From positions 1 through 64,000 of the forward strand of contig CANQKH010000002.1 of assembly GCA_947624415.1 (NCBI GenBank): a stretch of DNA of 64,000 nucleotides, in the 5' to 3' direction. Shown piece by piece: positions 1 to 8,994 of this stretch. Source of the DNA: an uncultured Clostridia bacterium. GTDB taxonomy: Bacteria > Bacillota > Clostridia > Christensenellales > UBA1242. Each line of letters begins with the position of its first letter. The first letter of the stretch is position 1. The notes beneath the pieces are model-generated. The model saw nothing but the letters and a program-made list of their open reading frames with translations, did no database searches and had not been told where the DNA came from. The position numbers were made by a program, and so were the translations under genes.

Positions 1-1
1 T

Positions 2-3000
2 ATATCTCAACCTGTAGAAGCAGTTAGTTCTACAATGTGTGCAGTTGGTATCTTCCTATTCCTTGGTGCAATGTTGGGCGGACTTCCATTCTTGATTGCC
101 GGTGCAGCCGTGTTTGCAGTCGGTATGGCTGGGGTCGTTACCGCAGATCAATATAAGTTTGCACCTATTAAACGTGCACAAAGCAAAGTAAAACAATACA
201 AGAAGCAAGAAGAAGAAGACAAGGAAGAAGAGAAAAAGCAAAACGCAAATGAAAATGAGGTGGATAAAGCAGACGAAGCCTCAAATGAAAGTGAAAGAAA
301 ATTAAATACAGAAATCAAAAAGGGCTCTGCAAAAGAAAGTGAAGTCCCTAAGGAAATTGAAGGCGAAAATGCTCTCAATGAAGTTGATGCCGATGAAGCC
401 CAAATTCAACAATCTTTGACTAATGAAATGGGCGATAATAGTTTCGCAACCCTATATGAAAAACATGGTATTTTACCTGCAAATGAAGGCGAAAGAGTTG
501 ATGCCTTAACAAGTTTTGGCGGGCTTGAAGCAAGAAAACAAATGAGAACCCAACTTAGTGCAATTCAATCCGCTCCTCCTTCAGAAAGAGCGCAAAGAGT
601 AAACGACTTTATTACTTCAAACTTCTACCCTATGACGCCAGAAGAACAAAAACAATTGACAGAAGGAAATGGAATTTTTTCTGAAACAGAAGAAGGAAAG
701 GCTAAATTTACATCATTCTTTAATGCTTTGAGAGAGTCTGTTGCTTGTGGCGAAAGAAAACAAGAACTTCTTGACCAGCAAAACGCTTTCGTTTCATCTG
801 CGAGAGATAGCACTCTTGAAAGATTTATGACATCTTCTGAAATAACCCCTGAACAAAGAGCAAATCGTTTCCAAAGATATGCAGAAACTATAGTTAGAAG
901 ATATGCAAATGACCCAAGATTAACACAAGATAGATTGACTAAATTGATTGATAAACTTCCTGAGGAAGAAAGAGTCGCTTGTGGCGAAATCCTTAGCAAA
1001 GCACGAGCAAATATTGAATTACGTGTTGCCGCAGTGCAAGATTTGGCAAGTACTAATGCCGCACACGCAGCACAACTTGCACAAGTTGAAGCCATTGCTC
1101 ACGCACTTGATGCCGCTCAAAGACATGAACAATACGTTTCAAGACCAGAACTCGAAAATGACGCAAAAAATTATTTCCAACAATCTCTATATGCTGCTTA
1201 TGAGGACAGAGCTGGCTCTAGAACACTTGCCCGACTTCAAGATGGAACTGTTAAATTAGAAAATCCTAACGCTCAGGAAGAGGCTTTTGAAACGGCAATG
1301 GCAAACTTCCTTACAGCGGAGCCAGATTTAAGACAAACTATCGGAAATTCATATAAACTTGTTAATTACGCAATACTCTCTGATTTTAGCAAAACACTGA
1401 CCGATGCATATGTTCACCCTGACACCGTTGAAAGCGTTAGTGGATTCCCTGCTGTTAAAAAGAGATTACATGTAGAAGGTAATGCTATTGGCACTAGCAA
1501 CGACCCTCTTGATCAAGTTGCTGGATTTTTAACTGCTAGATACGAGGGGTTGGCGACATGGCCTGAAATACGATTAACAAAAAGTCTAGAAAATTATCAT
1601 AAGAATATAGCACAATATAAAGAAACTATTGCTACAAACCTATACCCTGTTATTGATGCCGCATTCGAAGTTAAAATTGAGCCTGGATGGCGTAATTTCC
1701 CAATTAACAGTTTGAATGTTCAACAAGAAATTGATGATCTTACAGCCAAATATGGAGATGCGTTTACAAAACTTAACCATTCTACGGCCGCTTATTCAAG
1801 TATGACAATACAGGAGAGAATCGCTAGACTTAATCTTACCGCTCGTTCATTGAATAGTTCTTGCCCTTCTAATGTAAGGGAAATTTTCTCTCAATTCTCC
1901 ACGGCAATTGATTTCGTATTGTCTGGGAATTATGCTAATACTCAAATTCAAAGAGAAATTAGAGCAACAGCAGATCCTGAAGCCGCAAGCCTTAGAGAAA
2001 CTGAGCAAAAACTTCAAACTGACATCGAAACTTATAGAGGCACACTTGAACTTGTTACAGGACTGCCTGCCGCACTTCAAAATAAAGTTTTGGCATCTTA
2101 CAATGCTTTACTTGAAGGAAATGAGTTTGGCCCTTCTAGGTTAACACCTAGACAAGCAATGGTTCAATCTATTAAACAGGAATTTGATGCAATGGAATTT
2201 GAAGGCAAAGAGCGTTTTGCCCCACTTATTGAAGGTTTGGCAGCCCCTACACCAGAAGAAGGCTCTTTAGACAAAATAGATTCCCTTCTTGGCTCACAAC
2301 GTGTAATTATTGAAAACAGAGGGCAAATCCAAAGATCATTATATAGAGAAACCCTTGGAAGAGAATGTGCTGATTCAATCTATGGAGATACTTTCGATAA
2401 TAAAACAGGCAACAGACGTCAACCAAAAGTTGCAAGACTTGCTTTAACTAATCGTGAGGCACAAGAACTCGATGATAAAGCAAGTGAACTTGCAAGCTTT
2501 AATAGACAGGCAACAATTATTGAAGATGCAATTAATCAAGCAAGGTCTGGTAATTTAAGTCTTCTTACATCTATTTTAAGTCAAAAACAGAACTTTAACG
2601 TTGAATTAACCAATGGACTTGCAAGTGTTGCAAACCCTACCCTTTGCAGAAAATACCTCGCTCAAATTGGACTTAACCCAACCGCATTAAATCATGTTTT
2701 AAATCTACCTGCAGGACGACGCTCAGTTGAACTAGAAAAAATGTGTAAAGATGCAAAAGTTCCAGAAAGACTTGATGCAATTCGAACTAATTTGAGACTG
2801 GAAGTAGACATACTTAGACAACTTAATACAAACATGACACGTAAAGATCGTAAGAGAGCAAGAAAATTAATAAAAGAAAATCAAAGACTATGCGATATCG
2901 AACAATTGAGATCGGGCATAGACCAGATTGGAAAAATAAAATATGTCGACGAACAAACATGGCAAGATTTTGCATTAAATAACGAAGCCCTCCTTAAGAG

Positions 3001-3508
3001 ATTAGGCATCAAACCTCAAACCTTAACTGATAAGAAGAAGAGGACAAAAAATCTTTCTAAACTTAACAAACGTCTTAAGAAGATGGAAGATAAAGCAAAC
3101 AAGAAATACAAGAAGATTGCAGAAAAACAAGATAAAGAGGCTAGAAAACCAAGTGCTAATATGGCATCAAGGTCTGCTAGCAACATAAGAGAAGCACTTA
3201 GAACGTTTGGAACTATGCTTGAGCCAATCAACACTGCCAACAGAGAAAGAGACGCTGAAAGAGCAGCCGCTGAACGTGAAGCAGCAGAACGTGCCGCCGG
3301 ACATGACGCAGAACGCGAAGCTGGTGAAACTGCAGAACGTGAAACACCAGAACACGAAGCTGGCGAAACCGCAGAACGTGAGGCACCAGAACACGCAGCC
3401 GGACATGATGCAGAGCACGAAGCACCAGAGCACGAAACACCAAAACCTGAAACAGAAACACCAAAACCTGAAACAGAAAGTGCTGATGATGAAGAACGTG
3501 ATATGTGA
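2..3508 (+). CDS. Large coiled/helical protein with N-terminal hydrophobic segment and charged low-complexity C-terminus; 5' end truncated by window
   Basis: Frame is open to the left edge (ISQPVEAVSST precedes the first ATG at 35). Hydrophobic segment IFLFLGAMLGGLPFLIAGAAVFAVGMAGVV. Ends TGA at 3508, followed by a terminator. Confidence 0.8.
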   Translation: MSQPVEAVSSTMCAVGIFLFLGAMLGGLPFLIAGAAVFAVGMAGVVTADQYKFAPIKRAQSKVKQYKKQEEEDKEEEKKQNANENEVDKADEASNESERKLNTEIKKGSAKESEVPKEIEGENALNEVDADEAQIQQSLTNEMGDNSFATLYEKHGILPANEGERVDALTSFGGLEARKQMRTQLSAIQSAPPSERAQRVNDFITSNFYPMTPEEQKQLTEGNGIFSETEEGKAKFTSFFNALRESVACGERKQELLDQQNAFVSSARDSTLERFMTSSEITPEQRANRFQRYAETIVRRYANDPRLTQDRLTKLIDKLPEEERVACGEILSKARANIELRVAAVQDLASTNAAHAAQLAQVEAIAHALDAAQRHEQYVSRPELENDAKNYFQQSLYAAYEDRAGSRTLARLQDGTVKLENPNAQEEAFETAMANFLTAEPDLRQTIGNSYKLVNYAILSDFSKTLTDAYVHPDTVESVSGFPAVKKRLHVEGNAIGTSNDPLDQVAGFLTARYEGLATWPEIRLTKSLENYHKNIAQYKETIATNLYPVIDAAFEVKIEPGWRNFPINSLNVQQEIDDLTAKYGDAFTKLNHSTAAYSSMTIQERIARLNLTARSLNSSCPSNVREIFSQFSTAIDFVLSGNYANTQIQREIRATADPEAASLRETEQKLQTDIETYRGTLELVTGLPAALQNKVLASYNALLEGNEFGPSRLTPRQAMVQSIKQEFDAMEFEGKERFAPLIEGLAAPTPEEGSLDKIDSLLGSQRVIIENRGQIQRSLYRETLGRECADSIYGDTFDNKTGNRRQPKVARLALTNREAQELDDKASELASFNRQATIIEDAINQARSGNLSLLTSILSQKQNFNVELTNGLASVANPTLCRKYLAQIGLNPTALNHVLNLPAGRRSVELEKMCKDAKVPERLDAIRTNLRLEVDILRQLNTNMTRKDRKRARKLIKENQRLCDIEQLRSGIDQIGKIKYVDEQTWQDFALNNEALLKRLGIKPQTLTDKKKRTKNLSKLNKRLKKMEDKANKKYKKIAEKQDKEARKPSANMASRSASNIREALRTFGTMLEPINTANRERDAERAAAEREAAERAAGHDAEREAGETAERETPEHEAGETAEREAPEHAAGHDAEHEAPEHETPKPETETPKPETESADDEERDM

Positions 3509-3518
3509 TAAACAAAGA

Positions 3519-3550
3519 AAGTTTAACTTGAAAAAGTTAAACTTTTTTTA
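3519..3550 (+). terminator. Intrinsic terminator
   Basis: AAGTTTAACTT gaaa AAGTTAAACTT followed by a T-run. Confidence 0.8.
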
Positions 3551-3961
3551 TATTGTGATTACCAACATTTTCTTTAAATCATTTCGTTTGAGCCACCTTG
3601 AATTATATAAATATAATAAGGTTTAAATACATATTAATTTTAATATATATTAAACACTAATATTTCTATTAATCCCCTCACCTTTTATTAATTTGTTTCT
3701 CGAAAATTATATAATTACACATTTTTAAAATTTGTTAATTGGATATTTTTAAAATTAGTGATTTTTTGTTATTCTTATTCATTTATTTACCGCTTTTAAA
3801 GGGCAAATAAAATATTTTCATTGAAAAATTTTTAATTTAAGTAATTATTATTAAAATATATAAAAATTACAATAAAATATTTATTTTTTGCTTGTTATTT
3901 ATTTAAAAATAATGTAAAATTAATTGTAATGGCTTTCAGCCTTATTAAAAGGATTATTATT

Positions 3962-5056
3962 ATGAAAATTGGCGTTGTAGGTTTACCTAATGTTGGTAAA
4001 AGCACTCTTTTTAATGCTATAACTAATGCTGGCGCAGAAAGTGCCAACTATCCTTTTTGCACCATCGAACCAAATGTTGGAATTGTCGATGTTCCAGATG
4101 CAAGACTTGATGTGCTTGGAAAACTTTATTCAACACAAAAAATAACACCTGCTTCTATAGAATTTGTAGATATTGCAGGCCTAGTTGCCGGTGCAAGCAA
4201 AGGAGAAGGACTGGGCAATAAGTTTCTTAGTCATATTCGTGAAGTCGATGCTATTGTTCATGTTGTTCGTTGTTTTGAAAATGAAAAAATTATTCACGTA
4301 AATGGCTCTATCAATCCTTTAAGAGATATTGAAATTATTGACTTGGAACTTGCACTTGCCGACCTCGAGCAAGTAACTAAAAAATATGAAAAGGATACCA
4401 AACTTGTTAAAACTGGCGATAAGAGTTTGATTACAGGAGTGAAGTTGTTGGAAAAAATAAAACAGGCTCTTGAAAACAACCTCCCTGCCCGTTCTGTTGA
4501 AATCCACGACGAAGAAGAAGAGAAGATAATGAAAAACCTTCAACTCCTTTCCGCAAAGCCTATAATTTATGTCGCAAACATTGGCGAAAACGATATTGGC
4601 AAAGAAGAAAATCAATTCGTAAAAGATGTTCGTAAAAAAGCAGAACAGGAAGGGGCTAAAGTTATTTGCCTTTGTGCAAAAATAGAAGAAGAATTAACTT
4701 CTTTAAATGAAGAAGATCGTGCTTTATTCAAAGAAGAACTTGGAATTCAAGAAAGTGGTCTCGACAAACTTGTAAAAGCAAGTTATGACCTATTGGGGCT
4801 TATGAGTTTCTTAACCGCCGGCGAAAAGGAAGTCCGCGCCTGGACTATAAAAAAAGGAACAAAAGCACCTCAAGCGGCTGGAAAAATCCACACCGACTTT
4901 GAAAAAGGCTTTATAAAAGCAGAAGTTGTGTCTTATAATGACCTTATCGAGGCCGGGAATTACCTTAAAGCAAAAGAAAAAGGCAAAGTAAGAATGGAAG
5001 GTAAAGATTATGTTGTTCAAGATGGCGATGTAATTCTTTTTAGGTTTAATGTGTAG
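3962..5056 (+). CDS. ychF: Redox-regulated ATPase/GTPase YchF
   Basis: [41 protein letters not shown]-loop and C-terminal TGS domain. Start set at MKIGVV rather than upstream ATG 3929. Confidence 0.95.
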   Translation: MKIGVVGLPNVGKSTLFNAITNAGAESANYPFCTIEPNVGIVDVPDARLDVLGKLYSTQKITPASIEFVDIAGLVAGASKGEGLGNKFLSHIREVDAIVHVVRCFENEKIIHVNGSINPLRDIEIIDLELALADLEQVTKKYEKDTKLVKTGDKSLITGVKLLEKIKQALENNLPARSVEIHDEEEEKIMKNLQLLSAKPIIYVANIGENDIGKEENQFVKDVRKKAEQEGAKVICLCAKIEEELTSLNEEDRALFKEELGIQESGLDKLVKASYDLLGLMSFLTAGEKEVRAWTIKKGTKAPQAAGKIHTDFEKGFIKAEVVSYNDLIEAGNYLKAKEKGKVRMEGKDYVVQDGDVILFRFNV

Positions 5057-5062
5057 GGAAAC

Positions 5063-5446
5063 ATGAGTAATTTAGAAGAAATTTTAAAAACAAACCTTTT
5101 GCCACTTGCCTTTATTGGTGATAGTGTCCACACCCTATTCGTAAGAGAAATGGTGCTACAAAATCCAAATCTAAAATTGGAAAATTATCATCTTATTGCA
5201 TCAAAATATTGCAAGGCCAGCGCCCAAGCAAAAGTCTTGTCTATGCTTTCATTAAATGAGGAAGAAAAGGAAATTGTCCGACGAGGCAGAAATGCAAAAC
5301 CAAAGCATCATGCTAAAAATGCCAGTTCTGCCGAATATTCTCATGCAACCGCATTTGAGGTGTTGATTGGCTATCTTTATCTCAAAAATGATAAAAAAAG
5401 GCTTGAAGAAATTTTAAAACAATCAATGGAAATAGTTGATAATTAG
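5063..5446 (+). CDS. mrnC: Mini-ribonuclease III
   Basis: LAFIGDSVHTLFVREM, RRGRNAK and EALIGYLYL-like motifs; sits directly before rlmB as in Bacillota. Confidence 0.9.
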   Translation: MSNLEEILKTNLLPLAFIGDSVHTLFVREMVLQNPNLKLENYHLIASKYCKASAQAKVLSMLSLNEEEKEIVRRGRNAKPKHHAKNASSAEYSHATAFEVLIGYLYLKNDKKRLEEILKQSMEIVDN

Positions 5447-5455
5447 AGGGATTTT

Positions 5456-6178
5456 ATGTATTTAGAAGGTAAAAATGCCATACGGCAGGCTCTTGAAGCA
5501 AAAAAAACTATAGTTAAAATCTATATAGATAAAAATTTCGCCGGTAGAAAGGATGAAATATTTTTTATGGCATCCCAAAATAAAGTTAAAATTGAATTTG
5601 TCCCTCGCACAATTTTAGATAAAAAATCAAAAACAGGTCATCATCAAGGTTATCTCGCCGAAACTGTTGATTTTAATTACTCATCCCTTGATGATATTCT
5701 GCAAAAGGCAAAAGATAAAAATCAAATGCCATTTATCGTTATTCTTGACTGTATAGAAGACCCTCACAATTTTGGTGCAATTATCCGCTCTTGCGAGTGT
5801 GCCGGTGTTCACGGGATTATAATTCCAAAAGACCGTGCCTGCCCAGTCAATGAAACAGTTGTTCGAACAAGCACAGGGGCTGTTAGTGAAATGCTTATAG
5901 CAAAAGTAGTTAATATTCGTTATGCTATTGACGAATTGAAAAAAAATGACATTTTTGTTTTTGCCGCAGAAACTGGTGGCGAAAATATTTATAGCAAAAA
6001 TCTTAATATCCCACTTGCCGTTGTTATTGGCTCAGAGGGCAACGGAATCCGCCCTTCTATAATCTCTTCCTGTGATGGCGTTTTGACATTACCTCTTATG
6101 GGAAAAGTTAATTCTTTAAATGCAAGTGTCGCTTGTGGAATAACTATATTTGAAATTTTAAGACAGAGGTTGAAATAA
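5456..6178 (+). CDS. rlmB: 23S rRNA (guanosine-2'-O-)-methyltransferase RlmB/TrmH family
   Basis: SpoU/TrmH motifs: DPHNFGAIIRSCECAGVHGIIIPK, VIGSEGNGIR, NSLNASVACGI. Confidence 0.93.
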   Translation: MYLEGKNAIRQALEAKKTIVKIYIDKNFAGRKDEIFFMASQNKVKIEFVPRTILDKKSKTGHHQGYLAETVDFNYSSLDDILQKAKDKNQMPFIVILDCIEDPHNFGAIIRSCECAGVHGIIIPKDRACPVNETVVRTSTGAVSEMLIAKVVNIRYAIDELKKNDIFVFAAETGGENIYSKNLNIPLAVVIGSEGNGIRPSIISSCDGVLTLPLMGKVNSLNASVACGITIFEILRQRLK

Positions 6179-6768
6179 TGAGTTTAACTGATGATGAAGA
6201 ATTAGTTTTAGATGCACAAAATGGCAGTGAAGATGCTCTTGAAACACTTATGAAAAGATATAAAGGGCTTGTGAACAAGATATCCCGTTGCTATTTTCTT
6301 GTTGGCGGAGACATAGAAGATATTATACAAGAAGGAACAATTGGACTTTATAAAGCAATTAAACATTTTTCTCAACAAAAAAATGCTTCTTTTAAAACAT
6401 TTGCCGCCACCTGCATAAAGCATCAAATTCAAAGTGCAGTAAAAATTGCTAGCAATGAAAAAAATAAAGTTCTTTCCACCGCTATATCTATTGCTGAACA
6501 AGTTCATGAGGATGATGAAGAAGATAATGAAATTGTTTTGCCATCAGAAATCCCTTCACCTGATGATATGCTTCTTGAAAGAGAAGGCATGGAAGAACTT
6601 AAACAAGTCATTATTGACACACTTTCTCCCCTTGAATATAAAATTTTAACATTATATTTAAAGGGATACAAATATAATGAAATCGCTGAAATGGCAAAAA
6701 TATCAAAAAAAAGTATTGATAATGGACTTACTAGAATAAAAAATAAGTTATCTTTTTTAAAAAAATAA
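6178..6768 (+). CDS. Sigma-70 family RNA polymerase sigma factor, SigH-like
   Basis: Region 2 (DIEDIIQEGTIGLYKAIKHF) and region 4 HTH (LSPLEYKILTLYLKGYKYNEIAEMAKISKKSIDNGLTRIKNKL); adjacency to mrnC-rlmB. Confidence 0.85.
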   Translation: MSLTDDEELVLDAQNGSEDALETLMKRYKGLVNKISRCYFLVGGDIEDIIQEGTIGLYKAIKHFSQQKNASFKTFAATCIKHQIQSAVKIASNEKNKVLSTAISIAEQVHEDDEEDNEIVLPSEIPSPDDMLLEREGMEELKQVIIDTLSPLEYKILTLYLKGYKYNEIAEMAKISKKSIDNGLTRIKNKLSFLKK

Positions 6769-6784
6769 AAAAAAGGAGTTTTAT

Positions 6785-8794
6785 ATGGAAAAATTTACTA
6801 GACCTAGACCTGAATTTCCTAAACGTGCCGTAGTTACTGCCGGAATGCCTTACGGGAACAAAGAATTACATTTTGCACACGTTGGGCTTGTGTTAAGGGC
6901 TGACACGTTTGCTCAATTTTTAAGAGACCGTATCGGCAAAGATAATGTTGTATTCGTCTCGGGGACAGATTGTTATGGCTCGCCTGCCCTTGAATATTTT
7001 AGGGCTTTATCTTCCAAAGGAGAAATTCACGATAAATCGGTCAAAGATTTTGTTATGAGAAATCACCAAAGCCATGCAGATACCTTTAAATCCTTTGGCG
7101 TCAATTTTAATCTTTTCGGAGGCTCAGCACTCGGTCGTGCAAGCGAATTGCATAATCAACTTAGTGCGGAATTTATAAATAAATTAGATCAAAATGGTAT
7201 GGTTTCAACTCATCAATCTTGGCAATTTTTTGACGAAGAAAACAATTGCCTTTTAAATGGACGCCAAGTTTTAGGCAAATGTCCTATTGAAGGTTGCACA
7301 AGTGAAAAGGGTTATGCTGACGAATGCGACTTGGGGCATCAATACCTTCCACAAGATTTAATTGACCCCGTCAGCACCCTTAGTGGCAAAAAACCAAAAC
7401 TTGTAAAAATAGAAAATCTCTATTTCGACCTCGAAAAATGTGGCGATATTTTAAACCAATGGATTAACTCTATAGAAAAAAATTCTGACACTCCTTCTTT
7501 TATGGTTAAGGAATTAAGAGAATTTTTCAAAAAACCAGAAATTTACATTAAAAAAGAATATTTTGATTCTTTTGACAAAATAAAAGATACACTTCCACAT
7601 TTTGTCGAACTTGAAAGAAAACCTACCACACCAAGCATGACTATAGTTTTTGAAACCTTATCAGAAAGAGAACATGCCTGTGAAATTTTGGCAGAAAATG
7701 GCATTAGATACAGAACTGGAAAAACCCTTACACCTTTTAGGCTGTCAGGTGATATTTCTTGGGGTGTCCCTTGTCCAACATTGCATGGTGTCGAAAATCA
7801 AACATTTTATGTTTGGCCAGAAAGTCTTTGGGCACCTATCTCATTTACAAAAACTTATCTTGAATCTATTGGAAAAGACGAAAACGAGTGGAAAAAATAT
7901 TGGTGCTCGCAAGATTCAAGAGTATTTCAATTTATGGGCGAAGATAACTTGTATTTCTATGGCCCTGCTCAGCAGGCTATGTGGCTTTACACACAAGGCA
8001 AAAATCCAACTTACCCTGCAAAAGATGGCTGTCTGCAAACAACCACCCTTGTTCCTATAAAATTCTTGCTGTATATGAACACAATTGCCTCTTCATCAGG
8101 ACAAATTAAGCCACCACTAGCAAAAAAACTTCTCGATTATTACACTCCCGACCAATTTAGAATGCACTTCCTTGCAATGAACTTGGGAAATAATTCCGCT
8201 TCTTTTAATCCAAAACCTTTTAATCCAAATGCAAAGGAAGATGAAATTGACCCAGTTGTAGTGGAGGGAAATTTACTCACAAATGTTTATAATAGAATTT
8301 TGAGAACTGTTTTCTATTCAACTCAAAATGAATTTAATGGCATTATTCCTATATCAAATATTGACAATGAAGTTTTGGAAGATTGCAAAAAATCAATTCT
8401 AAACTACGAAAGATTTATGTATGAAAGAAAATTTCATCAGGCTTTTAACACTGTCGATGTTTTTGTGCGAAATATAAATAAATTTTGGGTGAAAAATTTC
8501 TCTAATGGTATGTCAAAAGAAGACCTAGAGCATTTAACGGCAAACACATTCCAATATATCTTTGTTGCAAACATTCTTCTCCACCCTATGACAAAAGGCA
8601 GTGAAAAAGTGGCATCATATATTGGTTTTGACACTCAAAAATGTTTTGACTGGGAATATATTTTTGGCACTTTCTATGATGTCATGGATAAGAGCAGAAA
8701 TATGAAATTAATTTTTATTAAAGAAAAGGAAGATTTTTTCAAAAGACATCAATCACAACTCGATGAAATGGCAAGAAAAAATGCACAAAATTAA
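6785..8794 (+). CDS. Methionyl-tRNA synthetase-like class I aminoacyl-tRNA synthetase
   Basis: MetG-like fold motifs (AGMPYGNKELHFAHVG, FVSGTDCYGSPA, zinc-knuckle-like CPIEGC...CDLGH, FMGEDNLYFYG). The HIGH and KMSKS equivalents are altered. Confidence 0.8.
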   Translation: MEKFTRPRPEFPKRAVVTAGMPYGNKELHFAHVGLVLRADTFAQFLRDRIGKDNVVFVSGTDCYGSPALEYFRALSSKGEIHDKSVKDFVMRNHQSHADTFKSFGVNFNLFGGSALGRASELHNQLSAEFINKLDQNGMVSTHQSWQFFDEENNCLLNGRQVLGKCPIEGCTSEKGYADECDLGHQYLPQDLIDPVSTLSGKKPKLVKIENLYFDLEKCGDILNQWINSIEKNSDTPSFMVKELREFFKKPEIYIKKEYFDSFDKIKDTLPHFVELERKPTTPSMTIVFETLSEREHACEILAENGIRYRTGKTLTPFRLSGDISWGVPCPTLHGVENQTFYVWPESLWAPISFTKTYLESIGKDENEWKKYWCSQDSRVFQFMGEDNLYFYGPAQQAMWLYTQGKNPTYPAKDGCLQTTTLVPIKFLLYMNTIASSSGQIKPPLAKKLLDYYTPDQFRMHFLAMNLGNNSASFNPKPFNPNAKEDEIDPVVVEGNLLTNVYNRILRTVFYSTQNEFNGIIPISNIDNEVLEDCKKSILNYERFMYERKFHQAFNTVDVFVRNINKFWVKNFSNGMSKEDLEHLTANTFQYIFVANILLHPMTKGSEKVASYIGFDTQKCFDWEYIFGTFYDVMDKSRNMKLIFIKEKEDFFKRHQSQLDEMARKNAQN

Positions 8795-8803
8795 AATTTA
8801 GTC

Positions 8804-8832
8804 TTGACAGTTAACATTTTCTATTGTATTAT
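8804..8832 (+). promoter_or_regulatory. Sigma-A type promoter of leader/ABC transporter
   Basis: TTGACA (8804-8809), 17-nt spacer, TATTAT (8827-8832). Confidence 0.75.
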
Positions 8833-8861
8833 ATTTATAAAAATTAAGGAGGACTGTGAAC

Positions 8862-8918
8862 ATGAGAATGAAAATTTTTAAAAACTTAAAACGTAATTGC
8901 GCAGTCTTTTTTATGTAG
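8862..8918 (+). CDS. Putative 18-aa regulatory leader peptide MRMKIFKNLKRNCAVFFM
   Basis: ATG preceded by AAGGAGG (8846-8852); lies between the promoter and a terminator just upstream of the ABC transporter. Confidence 0.6.
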   Translation: MRMKIFKNLKRNCAVFFM

Positions 8919-8939
8919 CTTCATAAATTTTTCTAACAG

Positions 8940-8963
8940 ACTTCGCAACTTGCGAAGTTTTTT
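8940..8963 (+). terminator. Intrinsic terminator of the attenuator
   Basis: ACTTCGCAA c TTGCGAAGT followed by TTTTT, 32 nt before the ABC transporter start. Confidence 0.75.
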
Positions 8964-8994
8964 ACAGCTTAAAAATAATAAAAAGGAGAATTTT

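Larger units (their letters stand above)
8852..8963 (+). promoter_or_regulatory. Predicted transcription attenuator (leader region)
   Basis: Segments 1 (8852-8858), 2 (8897-8906), 3 (8939-8948) and 4 (8950-8958) can form 1:2, 2:3 or 3:4 helices; 3:4 is followed by T6. Confidence 0.65.

Noticed and set aside
3167-3515. Long antisense and alternate-frame ORFs over the repeat region (3167-3433 -, 3228-3515 -, 3207-3626 +)
   Set aside because: They overlap the clear main CDS and their compositions (VLVFRALVLRALHHVRL etc.) mirror the repeat on other frames; no SD or conserved motifs.
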